This document shows, piece by piece, positions 1 to 7,194 of a stretch of 26,213 nucleotides of DNA; within the stretch, counting starts at the first letter, position 1, and the number at the start of each line of letters is the position of its first letter. The stretch is from a virus. The position numbers were made by a program, and so were the translations under genes. The notes under the pieces are model-generated. The model was not told the DNA's origin. It saw only the letters and a program-made list of their open reading frames with translations, and made no database searches. The stretch lies in the IMG/VR virus record IMGVR_UViG_3300023171_000195, positions 1 through 26,213 of that record, one strand, 5' to 3'.

Positions 1-2
1 GA

Positions 3-512
3 TATGTTCAATTAAATGGTTACTGTATCGTGTCCAATATGCCGTCTAAAATCACTCGTGATGAACGTAATAGATTGCATAATGCAGATGGTTCGGCAAT
101 AGAGTTTAGAGATGGATATGCACAATACTATTGGCACGGAGTGGCGGTTCCGGCAAATTGGATCTTAAGTCCTGAAACGATTACTAAGGAAACTTTAATT
201 AAAGAGCGTAATGCCGAAAAACGCAGATGTATTATGGAAATCTTAGGAGAAAGTAAATATGCTTTGCTTTTAGATCTAGAAACTGTCGAAGTCGATCAAT
301 ATAATGGTCAAGAGGTGGCTTTAATGAAAACCATTAAAGAAGATGATTTAGCTGGCGAATTCGTCTACTTCATTAAAGTGATCTGCAACTCGACACTTCG
401 TAATTACTACCTCTGCGTACCGCTGGAAGCATTTAAACTTGGCGCACTTGGAGCACTCGCTTGGACTTTTGGAATGCAAACAAATGAATACAAATTATTA
501 ATAGAAACATAA
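3..512 (+). CDS. DUF6745-like protein, 5' end outside the window
   Basis: Function unknown. The frame is open to the left edge of the window, so this is the C-terminal part of a longer protein. A GTG at 30 could serve as a start, but the residues before it (ending in NGYCIVS) fit the family, so I take the gene as truncated by the window. The stretch RDERNRLHNADGSAIEFRDG followed by YYWHGVAVP matches the signature I know from DUF6745 proteins (RDE-x-GRLHN-x-DGPAI-x-FRDG, then WHG-x-x-VP). The region after it (NAEKRRCIMEILGE) also fits that family. It is followed after 12 nt by a small gene in the same operon. Family assignment is from memory of the motif; the role in the phage is not known to me. 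Confidence 0.7.
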   Translation, partial: YVQLNGYCIVSNMPSKITRDERNRLHNADGSAIEFRDGYAQYYWHGVAVPANWILSPETITKETLIKERNAEKRRCIMEILGESKYALLLDLETVEVDQYNGQEVALMKTIKEDDLAGEFVYFIKVICNSTLRNYYLCVPLEAFKLGALGALAWTFGMQTNEYKLLIET

Positions 513-524
513 AAATCAAAAACA

Positions 525-857
525 ATGAAAAAACAAGTTTTCATCGCGCGTCAAGGAGATGTGCTAGTAAAAGAAATTTCAATGCTTCCTTCGGGAGCGG
601 TAAAAGTTAAGAGTTCAGTTGTAGCAGTTGGCGAAGGCCATCATGAGCACAAGGTAATTGGAGAGGTTGATGTACTGGAGTTAGACGAACGGCTTTACCT
701 TTCGGTAGATGCGAACGGAAAGTTAGTGCACGTCCATACTGGTACTGATAATATGGCCGAACATCTACCTATTGACCTTCCGGCAGGTACCTATGAAATT
801 GTACATCAGCGCCAGTACAATCCATACGAAAAAGCGATTGAAAGAGTGCGCGATTAA
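525..857 (+). CDS. Small histidine-rich conserved phage protein
   Basis: 110 aa, function unknown. It opens with a short beta-rich segment (RQGDVLVKEI) followed by a histidine cluster (GEGHHEHKVIGEV, about residues 36-48). Further histidines fall at HVHTG and AEHLPIDLPAGTYEIVHQRQY (about residues 69-96). The repeated G-H-x-H and AEH-x-P pattern could bind metal in a small beta-barrel; this is inference. Proteins of this pattern (QGDVL..., LPAGTYE...QR-Y) occur in phages and next to DUF6745 proteins as far as I recall. It starts 12 nt after the DUF6745-like gene and likely shares its transcript. It ends before a strong inverted repeat at 878-916. Confidence 0.7.
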   Translation: MKKQVFIARQGDVLVKEISMLPSGAVKVKSSVVAVGEGHHEHKVIGEVDVLELDERLYLSVDANGKLVHVHTGTDNMAEHLPIDLPAGTYEIVHQRQYNPYEKAIERVRD

Positions 858-877
858 TTAATTATTTTCTAACCAAT

Positions 878-916
878 GGAGGCCACTTAAACGCATGTCT
901 GTAGCGCGTGGCCTCC
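878..916 (+). terminator. Perfect 9-bp inverted repeat between early genes
   Basis: GGAGGCCAC at 878-886 is perfectly repeated inverted at 908-916, with a 21-nt loop that can form a short inner CGC/GCG stem. It is followed by TTAACTTTT, a broken T run, and the next ATG is at 930. It fills the only sizeable gap in the left operon. It could be an intrinsic terminator with partial read-through, or a folded leader of the SSB-tailed gene. The weak T tract leaves the choice open. Confidence 0.5.
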
Positions 917-929
917 TTAACTTTTAATC

Positions 930-1286
930 ATGAGCAATATTAGTACTAAAATAAATCTGGCCGCATTAAAGCATTCGGTTCGTAAAATGAAAGGTCAGAG
1001 CGGAGAAGTGGAATGCTTAATTATTCCAATAGCAGCCAATGGTCTGTTCAAAGGTGAAAAAGGTGTTTATCTAGATTTACAGGGCTTCGAGATCAAGAAT
1101 AAGGTGAACGACAGTAAAGACACCCACTTAGTAAAACAATCTCTTCCAAAAGAAATATACGAAAAACAAACTGACGAAGAAAAGAAAGCTATGCCGGTAC
1201 TCGGTAGTCATGTGCTTTGGCTTGGTGGTGGACTTGGTGATGCGGTTATTGTGGAGCAAAAAGAGGAAGATGATTTGCCATTCTAG
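930..1286 (+). CDS. Small replication-associated protein with SSB-type acidic C-terminal tip
   Basis: 118 aa. The body (ALKHSVRKMKG, VECLIIPI, KGVYLDLQGFEI, DTHLVKQSLPKE) matches a small conserved protein seen in Bacteroidota phages and prophages. Its biochemical function is not known to me. The C terminus is EQKEEDDLPF, which has the form of the conserved tip of bacterial single-stranded DNA-binding protein (acidic run followed by x-P-F). In SSB that tip recruits PriA, RecO, RecQ and other partners. Lying just upstream of the initiator and the helicase-like ATPase, the protein may bind ssDNA or dock onto SSB-binding host proteins; that is inference. No full OB fold could be confirmed by eye. 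It follows a perfect inverted repeat that may control it. Confidence 0.75.
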   Translation: MSNISTKINLAALKHSVRKMKGQSGEVECLIIPIAANGLFKGEKGVYLDLQGFEIKNKVNDSKDTHLVKQSLPKEIYEKQTDEEKKAMPVLGSHVLWLGGGLGDAVIVEQKEEDDLPF

Positions 1287-1288
1287 CT

Positions 1289-1462
1289 ATGTCTTGGAAA
1301 AACATCAACGAAGCCCATAAGCTCGAAGAAATGCACGCACTGGTAAAAATGTGTGAAAGCACTGAAAGTTCACGCATAAAAAAGGCTGCCAAACACAGGT
1401 TGAAAGTATTATCAGAAATACCAAAGGATAACCCCTTTGCAGATAGAATAATCGGTAAATGA
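1289..1462 (+). CDS. 57-aa small protein
   Basis: An ATG two bases after the preceding stop opens a 57-codon frame whose TGA overlaps the ATG of the next gene (ATGA at 1459-1462). The protein starts MSWKNINEAHKLEEMHAL and ends ADRIIGK. It is charged and helical in character, with no membrane segment and no domain I recognise. The support for it being real is the exact packing: it fills the gap between two genes and is translationally coupled to the initiator. Function unknown. Confidence 0.65.
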   Translation: MSWKNINEAHKLEEMHALVKMCESTESSRIKKAAKHRLKVLSEIPKDNPFADRIIGK

Positions 1463-2109
1463 ATTATATAGAATTAATAAGAGGTTTTTGGCGTTCGCAC
1501 GAAGAACATTCATTCAGTACCACAGAAATAGCGCTCTATTTCCATCTTTTGGAAGTATGCAATATCTGTAGCTGGAAAAATCCATTCAAGCGCAACAATT
1601 CTAAAATCGGAGCGGATTTAGGAATTTCATTCAACACGCTTAAAAATTCTAGAAATAGACTTGCACAATGCGGTTTATTAACATTCAAAACCGCTAATGG
1701 TAGCCCAAATGTAATCTACACCTTATCAAAATTTGACAAGGTCACTAACGAGGTTAGTACCGAGGTCAATGATGAGGTTAGTACCGAGGTTGCTAACGAG
1801 GTTTTGCCGACTAAAGATAAACTAAACAAAACAGTAAAGACAAGTAGTATAGTTGATCGAAAATTAAAATTTTCTCAATCTCTCTCTCCTTTTCTTGAAA
1901 CATACGGTAAGGATGTTTTGAACGAATTCTATAGATACTGGACAGAGCCTAATAAATCCAATACAAAATTTAGACAAGAACTTGAAAAGACTTGGGATTT
2001 AAAGCGAAGATTGGACACTTGGACAAAGAATGATTTCAACAAATCTAAAAGCAAACCCTTTTCCAAATTGGCTGTGGACGAATCTGAAAACAAGAACATT
2101 TTCGCATAA
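1459..2109 (+). CDS. Winged-helix replication initiator / replisome organizer-like protein
   Basis: 216 aa. The N-terminal third looks like a winged-helix DNA-binding domain: STTEIALYFHLLEVCN, then NNSKIGADLGISFNTLKNSRNRLAQCGLL as the recognition helix region, then a wing (TFKTANGSPNVIYTL). A low-complexity linker of EVxx tetrapeptides follows (about residues 94-117). The C-terminal half (FLETYGKDVLNEFYRYWTEPNKSN, then TWDLKRRLDTWTKNDF) resembles C-terminal regions of phage DnaD-like initiators and helicase loaders. It sits directly before, and overlaps by 1 nt, a RecA/DnaB-fold ATPase, the usual initiator-helicase order. The linker DNA carries 12-bp-phased repeats that could be the binding site of this protein. 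Initiator rather than ordinary transcription factor is inferred from size, architecture and neighbours. Confidence 0.7.
   Translation: MNYIELIRGFWRSHEEHSFSTTEIALYFHLLEVCNICSWKNPFKRNNSKIGADLGISFNTLKNSRNRLAQCGLLTFKTANGSPNVIYTLSKFDKVTNEVSTEVNDEVSTEVANEVLPTKDKLNKTVKTSSIVDRKLKFSQSLSPFLETYGKDVLNEFYRYWTEPNKSNTKFRQELEKTWDLKRRLDTWTKNDFNKSKSKPFSKLAVDESENKNIFA
1738..1803 (+). repeat. 12-bp-phased GAGGT repeats inside the initiator gene (candidate origin)
   Basis: GAGGTT or GAGGTC occurs at 1750, 1762, 1774, 1786 and 1798, exactly 12 bp apart, with a degenerate AAGGTC copy at 1738. The 17-mer GAGGTTAGTACCGAGGT is present twice, 24 bp apart (1750-1766 and 1774-1790). An AT-rich stretch follows (about 1815-1890). 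This is the layout of an iteron origin lying inside the initiator gene, as in lambda O. The repeat also encodes a tetrapeptide EVxx linker, so a purely protein-level explanation is possible. Confidence 0.5.
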
Positions 2110-3134
2110 TGAAACGGAAGATTTCAGACTATACAGACAGCGTAATGAACCATTACGAGACTGGTGTACAGCGAGGCCAAGATACTGGATTTAAAAGCCT
2201 TGACGAGCTGTTGAGTTTCAAATTAGGCTACTCAACCTTTTACCTCGGTTTTGCAGGAGCAGGTAAAACGGAATTCCATATGGAAATGATGTTTAACCAA
2301 TCCGAACGTTACGGATGGAAGCACGGTTTTTTGTCTGGAGAGATTGGGAACATGGATGATGTGATTGGCGAGCTCATCAGTAAGTACCTGCGTAAGCCCT
2401 TCTTTAAATCAAACCCTTTTTCCGCTACTGAAGCTGAAATTTACAAAGCTATGAACTGGTTAGACGAACACTTTTACCCTGTTGATGGTGATGATACCGA
2501 CCATAATATTGAGAGTTTTTTTGAATACTGGAAAAGCTTGGAAAAGGAACTTGGAATAAAATTGCAAACTACTTCACTAGATCCATTCAATGACTTAGAA
2601 GAGGATTTAACGCGTTTTGGGGGGAGGGAAGATAAATATCTAGCATGGGCGCTTAAAAAAGTAAGGCAAGAGGCCAAAACAAATAATTGGCATAATAACA
2701 TAGTGACCCACGCAAAAGATTTACCTCCGATAACTCTAAAGGACCTTACTGGACAAGAGGTTTATTGCACCGCAATTCCTACACTTAACAGTTTTGCTGG
2801 CGGGGCCGTATGGGGTAGGAGGGCTTTTAACGTAGTTGGAGTATGGCGGCCAGAACACAATCATATCAATGGACAAACCATTTTAACTATGAACCCTGCG
2901 ACCGGAATGCCATTTGATCTCAATGAAGCTATCATCAAAATATTAAAAGCTAAACCAAAGGGAACTGCAAAAAAGGGTTCTATGTCAATTTATTTTGACT
3001 GGAAAAAGAACCGTTATTACGAGAAATATAATGGACACAATTCTTATGCTTTTGAGCATGAAAATAGTACTCCGGTTTTTCACCAAACACTGCTATTACC
3101 AAGCGAATCCTTTAACGAAGATGCACCATTTTAG
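2109..3134 (+). CDS. RecA/DnaB-fold replicative helicase-like ATPase
   Basis: 341 aa. Walker A is LGFAGAGKTE at about residues 46-55, preceded by a DnaB-type entry segment (GFKSLDELLSFKLGYSTFYL). A hydrophobic strand ending in acid residues (LQTTSLDPFND, about residues 178-188) is the likely Walker B. This fits the RecA/DnaB/T7-gp4 helicase core that unwinds DNA at the fork with ATP. At 341 aa it is shorter than a full DnaB (about 450) and has no obvious N-terminal primase-interaction domain, so loading may depend on the upstream initiator, whose stop codon it overlaps. The last residues, FNEDAPF, again resemble the acidic-x-P-F tip of SSB. A RecA-like recombination ATPase is the alternative. 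Confidence 0.7.
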   Translation: MKRKISDYTDSVMNHYETGVQRGQDTGFKSLDELLSFKLGYSTFYLGFAGAGKTEFHMEMMFNQSERYGWKHGFLSGEIGNMDDVIGELISKYLRKPFFKSNPFSATEAEIYKAMNWLDEHFYPVDGDDTDHNIESFFEYWKSLEKELGIKLQTTSLDPFNDLEEDLTRFGGREDKYLAWALKKVRQEAKTNNWHNNIVTHAKDLPPITLKDLTGQEVYCTAIPTLNSFAGGAVWGRRAFNVVGVWRPEHNHINGQTILTMNPATGMPFDLNEAIIKILKAKPKGTAKKGSMSIYFDWKKNRYYEKYNGHNSYAFEHENSTPVFHQTLLLPSESFNEDAPF

Positions 3135-3136
3135 AT

Positions 3137-3520
3137 ATGAGCTACAAAAACTTGAACGGCCTCTCAAAACTGGAACAACACTATTTCGATTTGGCAGAGG
3201 TTTATTTGACACAGTATAACGATCATTTGCTTTCATCCAAAAAGATAATGGTAGTCCAGGGAATTATAGTAACAATGTATAGTGACCTGATGGAATTTTT
3301 AATAAAAAATAAGCCTACCGATAAATCAAACGTACAAAAACAAAGACTGGAAAAATTATTGGAAATCACCACGGAATTTTCAAAAGTATCATCTAACAAT
3401 ATTCAGATGCAACTTGACTTGAAGTGTAGAACGGACGATTATAATAAACTGAAAATTGAAAATAAAGAACTAAAGGATGAGTTGGAGGCCATTAGAAAGG
3501 CATGGAACACGGAAAAGTAA
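3137..3520 (+). CDS. Coiled-coil early protein, unknown function
   Basis: 127 aa, not recognised. The N-terminal half is helical and mixed (LSKLEQHYFDLAEVYLTQYNDHLL). The C-terminal 40 residues have the heptad and charge pattern of a coiled coil (DYNKLKIENKELKDELEAIRKAW). No signal peptide or transmembrane segment. It begins 2 nt after the ATPase stop and overlaps the next gene by 19 nt, so it belongs to the replication operon and may be an oligomerising accessory factor. That role is only inferred from position. Confidence 0.6.
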   Translation: MSYKNLNGLSKLEQHYFDLAEVYLTQYNDHLLSSKKIMVVQGIIVTMYSDLMEFLIKNKPTDKSNVQKQRLEKLLEITTEFSKVSSNNIQMQLDLKCRTDDYNKLKIENKELKDELEAIRKAWNTEK

Positions 3521-3774
3521 GCAAAGCTTTCGATTGGGTAATTAAATACCTGATAGCTATGCCAGAAGGCACCCACATAAAGGTTAAAGATGTACCTGTC
3601 AATGATAAGAAATTATTGGTAGAGCTCGTAAAGGCCTATATCGATTGCTACAATGATGTTGAGTTTAACGCAAATTATACCACCATCTACAAAATAGGAA
3701 CAATTAACATAAAAATCACGCAAGATTATGAATTACGAACAAATTTTAGAGAACAAAAAGCCGATCATTATTGA
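3502..3774 (+). CDS. Small early protein, unknown function
   Basis: 90 aa, not recognised. It overlaps the coiled-coil gene upstream (19 nt) and the helicase-methyltransferase gene downstream (47 nt), an arrangement typical of phage operons. The sequence is of mixed alpha/beta character (KVSKAFDWVIKYLIAMPEGTHIKVKDV), with aromatic residues near the C terminus. The long overlap with the next gene might mean that gene uses a later start, but no better ATG with a supportive context was found before the helicase core. Function unknown. Confidence 0.6.
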   Translation: MEHGKVSKAFDWVIKYLIAMPEGTHIKVKDVPVNDKKLLVELVKAYIDCYNDVEFNANYTTIYKIGTINIKITQDYELRTNFREQKADHY

Positions 3775-5977
3775 CTCTGGTTTCGATATCGATTTAAAAA
3801 AGCTCAACAAAAAAATGAAGGCTTTTCAAAAATTCTGTGTCCAATGGGCATTGAAACGGGGAAAGGCCGCACTGTTCGAAGATTGTGGACTGGGTAAGAC
3901 CTTTCAACAATTGGAATGGGCAAATCAAGTAAGAATTTATACCAACCAACCCGTACTTATTTTAGCGCCTTTGGCGGTTACTGCGCAAACAGCAAAAGAA
4001 GGTGAAAAATTCGGGATTAAGGTCATACCGTTTTTAGATGAATTTTATTCTCTAAATTTTTTACCTGCAGAAATTTATATCGTCAACTATGAGCAACTGG
4101 AAAATATACAAGGGTTTATTGAACAATTCGCTGGTGTGGTGTTGGATGAGAGCTCAATCCTTAAAAACTTTACTGGATCTTATAAAAACCTGATCATAGA
4201 TGCATTTAAACTAACGCCATATAAGTTAGCTTGTACAGCTACTCCATCTCCGAACGACTTAAACGAGATAGGAAACCATAGTGAATTCTTAGATGTTTTG
4301 GACGCTCAAGATATGCGTTCTAAATGGTTTGTTCGTGAAGAGGGAATGAATAATTACCGACTGAAGGGACACGCTAAGAAAGACTTTTACGCTTGGATAT
4401 CAAGCTGGGCGAAGATGTTCTGTAATCCCGCCGATATCGGCTTTCCTGAAAAGGGTTACAATCTTCCAAAACTGGAATACATAGAGCGACATATTGTTAC
4501 GGAAAACCGTAATGACGGCCAGCTATTTAATTCTAAAGCTATTAATGCTACGAATTTCAATAGCGAGCTTCGATTAACCAAAATAGAACGACTAAGCGAA
4601 GTGGCCGATATCGTCAATAATTCATCGGAGCAATTTATCATTTGGATAAAACAGAACGAAGAGGGCGAAGCACTTAGAAAATTGATACCAGATGCAATTG
4701 AGGTAAAAGGATCTGATCAGACCGAAGTCAAACAAGCTAATCTTTTGGGTTTTGCTGAAAATAAATTTCGCGTACTGATCACTAAAGCTAAGATTGCACA
4801 ATTCGGATTGAATTACCAGAACTGCCATAACCAGATTTTCGCTTCCCTAGATTTTTCTTTCGAAGGCCTATACCAAGCTATTCGAAGATCATATAGATAC
4901 GGCCAGTTGCATAATGTAAATATTTACCTCATCACCACCGATACGATGGAGAATGTGATAAAAACGATCCGCAGGAAGGAAAAACAGTTCTTGGAGATGC
5001 AAGCCGAAATGAACCTTAATATCAATTCTAAGGAATACGGTTTGCTCAACACTTATGAATTTAGAGAGTTTAAAAATGGCAAGATCTGGCTAATGAAAGG
5101 CGACACCGCAATCGAACTTGATAGGCTGGAAGATAATAGCGTCGATTTTATGATTTTTAGCCCGCCCTTTAAAGCTTTGTTCACCTACTCGAACTATATA
5201 CATGATTTAGGTAATAATGCCTCTAGCGATGATTTTTGGAGACAATACCATTTTATATTAAAGCAGCTTTATAGGGTTCTTAAACCTGGTAGGCTTATGG
5301 TTTGCCACACCAAAGATCTAGGAGTTTATAAAAATAGCTCTGGATATACGGGAATGGATAACTTCACAGATGAACACACCATGTTTGTTGAAAATTCTGT
5401 TTATCCGAAAGATGCACCAATTGGTTTTAAATTGCATTCTAAGGTTACTATTTGGTGTGACCCGGTATTGGAGATGCAGCGAACCAAAACGCAAAGGTTA
5501 CTGTATAAAACCTTAACTACAAATTCGGCTTTAACTGGAATAGGGATGGCCGAGTATTTAAGGATATTCAAAAAATGGGACGGTACGGACGAATCCAATT
5601 GGGAACCCGTTAACCACTTAAATAAGCAAAATATACCATTAGATCTTTGGCAAAAATGGGCTTCACCAGTTTGGATGGATATTAAACGAACTGATGTTCT
5701 TAACGGTAAAGAGGGGACTGCAATGGGCGATGAAAAACATATTGCACCTCTTCAACTGGAAGTGATCCATAGATGCGTAAATATGTGGAGCAATCCAGAT
5801 GATACAGTTTTTACGCCTTTTTTAGGTATAGGATCAGAAGCTTACGTAGCACTAAACAATAACCGTAAGGTAATTGGTGTAGAATTGAAAGATAGCTATT
5901 TCGACACGGCCGTTAAGAATTTGAAGAAGGCTAATGATTTAAAAGCTCAAGGTTCACTTTTTGATATCGCATCATGA
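3728..5977 (+). CDS. SNF2-like helicase fused to an N4/N6 DNA methyltransferase
   Basis: 749 aa with two enzyme halves. Residues about 30-425 are a superfamily 2 helicase/translocase: motif I DCGLGKT (52-58), motif II VVLDESS (138-143, DExx box), motif III CTATPSPND (169-177) and motif VI QAIRRSYRYGQ (383-393). Residues about 450-740 are a beta-class amino-methyltransferase: catalytic motif IV SPPF at 478-481 comes first, and the SAM-binding motif I FTPFLGIGS with GVELKDSYF comes near the C terminus (about 695-725). SPP[F/Y] is most typical of N4-cytosine enzymes, but N6-adenine cannot be excluded. The polypeptide probably moves along DNA and methylates it, which would protect phage DNA from restriction. 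All key motifs are intact, so activity is plausible. It is followed with a 4-nt overlap by a DndC-like gene, suggesting a joint modification module. Confidence 0.85.
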   Translation: MNYEQILENKKPIIIDSGFDIDLKKLNKKMKAFQKFCVQWALKRGKAALFEDCGLGKTFQQLEWANQVRIYTNQPVLILAPLAVTAQTAKEGEKFGIKVIPFLDEFYSLNFLPAEIYIVNYEQLENIQGFIEQFAGVVLDESSILKNFTGSYKNLIIDAFKLTPYKLACTATPSPNDLNEIGNHSEFLDVLDAQDMRSKWFVREEGMNNYRLKGHAKKDFYAWISSWAKMFCNPADIGFPEKGYNLPKLEYIERHIVTENRNDGQLFNSKAINATNFNSELRLTKIERLSEVADIVNNSSEQFIIWIKQNEEGEALRKLIPDAIEVKGSDQTEVKQANLLGFAENKFRVLITKAKIAQFGLNYQNCHNQIFASLDFSFEGLYQAIRRSYRYGQLHNVNIYLITTDTMENVIKTIRRKEKQFLEMQAEMNLNINSKEYGLLNTYEFREFKNGKIWLMKGDTAIELDRLEDNSVDFMIFSPPFKALFTYSNYIHDLGNNASSDDFWRQYHFILKQLYRVLKPGRLMVCHTKDLGVYKNSSGYTGMDNFTDEHTMFVENSVYPKDAPIGFKLHSKVTIWCDPVLEMQRTKTQRLLYKTLTTNSALTGIGMAEYLRIFKKWDGTDESNWEPVNHLNKQNIPLDLWQKWASPVWMDIKRTDVLNGKEGTAMGDEKHIAPLQLEVIHRCVNMWSNPDDTVFTPFLGIGSEAYVALNNNRKVIGVELKDSYFDTAVKNLKKANDLKAQGSLFDIAS

Positions 5978-7188
5978 AAAGCGGAGTTCAAACAAACTTA
6001 TTCACCGGGTCTAAGAGACTCCAGATGAACGAAAGCATTGAGTTAACTATTCAATCAATGAAAGCATATGGACCTAGATATAATCACTGGTCAATCGCAT
6101 GGAGTGGAGGTAAAGATAGTACTGCTACCCTCACTTTAATAGTTTGGTTGATTCAATCAGGCAAAATCGAGAAACCTAAAACACTAACCGTGCTGTTTGC
6201 AGATACAAGATTGGAGCTAACACCATTAATGGCATCTGCCTATGAAATAATGGATGATTTAAAACAGCTCGGTATTGAAGTCAGGATAGTTATGGCCGAA
6301 ATGGATAAACGTTTTTTTGTGCTGATGTTTGGCAGAGGAATACCACCTCCAGGAGCTGGGTTTCGCTGGTGTACTGGTAATATTAAAATTGTTCCTATGG
6401 AAACTGAACTTAAAGCTCTTTATGAGGAAAAGGGAGAAAAAATTTTAATGATTACTGGAGTTAGGCAAGGAGAATCGGCTGTAAGAGATAATAGGATAAT
6501 TGTTAGCTGCAGTAAAGACGGTACTGAATGCGGACAAGGATATTTTCAACAAACTTTATCTGGATCAATGTGCGATACACTTGCCCCGTTAGTTCATTGG
6601 AGGGTTTGCCATGTCTGGGAATGGTTAAGAACTTGGGCTCCTATGGAGGAGTATGGAGGGTGGAGTACTAAAATGGTAGCGGAAGCATATGGAGGAGACG
6701 AGGCGGAAGAAATTAATGCAAGAACCGGGTGCATGGGTTGTCCAGTTGCTAGTAAAGATAAAGCTTTAGAAACAGTTGTCAAACGTGATTCTTGGAAATA
6801 CCTTACTCCATTATTGCGATTAAGGTCAGTGTTCGAAACTTTAAGACTAAAAAAGTCATTTAGAAAACGTCATCCAGGAGGTGAAACTAAAAAGGATGGA
6901 ACATTAGTAAAAAATCAGCAAAGAATGGGGCCGTTAACGATGGAGGCAAGGAGATGGGGAATATCACAAATTCTAAGTATCCAGAGTGAAGTTAATGAAT
7001 TAGCTATAAAGGAAGGTAGAACTGTAGTTGATATATTAAATCAGGACGAAGTAAATCGCATAGAGAATCTAATTCTTAATAATACTTGGCCGGATAAGTG
7101 GACTGGCGATGAACCTACTGCTGATACGCAAATGGATACCGTGTATCGAGATGGAACAATTCAGCCACTTATAAAATTCGGAGAGTAA
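5974..7188 (+). CDS. DndC / PAPS-reductase-like sulfurtransferase
   Basis: 404 aa. A PP-loop AWSGGKDST (residues 42-50) activates substrates with ATP, as in the PAPS reductase and DndC family. Further family features are FADTRLELTP (75-84), RWCTGNIKI (131-139), GVRQGESAVR (162-171) and a Cys pair GCMGCPVASKDKALE (252-266). The last resembles the DndC motif GCxxC followed by a D-K-(S/A)-(M/L) segment, where cysteines hold an Fe-S cluster. Extra cysteines lie at 133, 179, 186 and 200. DndC works with DndA, DndD and DndE to put sulfur on the DNA backbone; none of those is visible here. The gene overlaps the helicase-methyltransferase by 4 nt, so it probably acts on nucleic acid, not in sulfate assimilation. 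Whether it makes phosphorothioate or another modification is open. Confidence 0.8.
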   Translation: MKSGVQTNLFTGSKRLQMNESIELTIQSMKAYGPRYNHWSIAWSGGKDSTATLTLIVWLIQSGKIEKPKTLTVLFADTRLELTPLMASAYEIMDDLKQLGIEVRIVMAEMDKRFFVLMFGRGIPPPGAGFRWCTGNIKIVPMETELKALYEEKGEKILMITGVRQGESAVRDNRIIVSCSKDGTECGQGYFQQTLSGSMCDTLAPLVHWRVCHVWEWLRTWAPMEEYGGWSTKMVAEAYGGDEAEEINARTGCMGCPVASKDKALETVVKRDSWKYLTPLLRLRSVFETLRLKKSFRKRHPGGETKKDGTLVKNQQRMGPLTMEARRWGISQILSIQSEVNELAIKEGRTVVDILNQDEVNRIENLILNNTWPDKWTGDEPTADTQMDTVYRDGTIQPLIKFGE

Positions 7189-7194
7189 ATCAAA

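Noticed and set aside
1738-1803. Short regular repeats as a CRISPR array
   Set aside because: Units are 12 bp with no spacers and lie inside a coding frame; not a CRISPR layout.
2995-3219. 74-codon + strand frame across the ATPase/coiled-coil gene junction
   Set aside because: Overlaps two better-supported genes in another frame and has no recognisable features.
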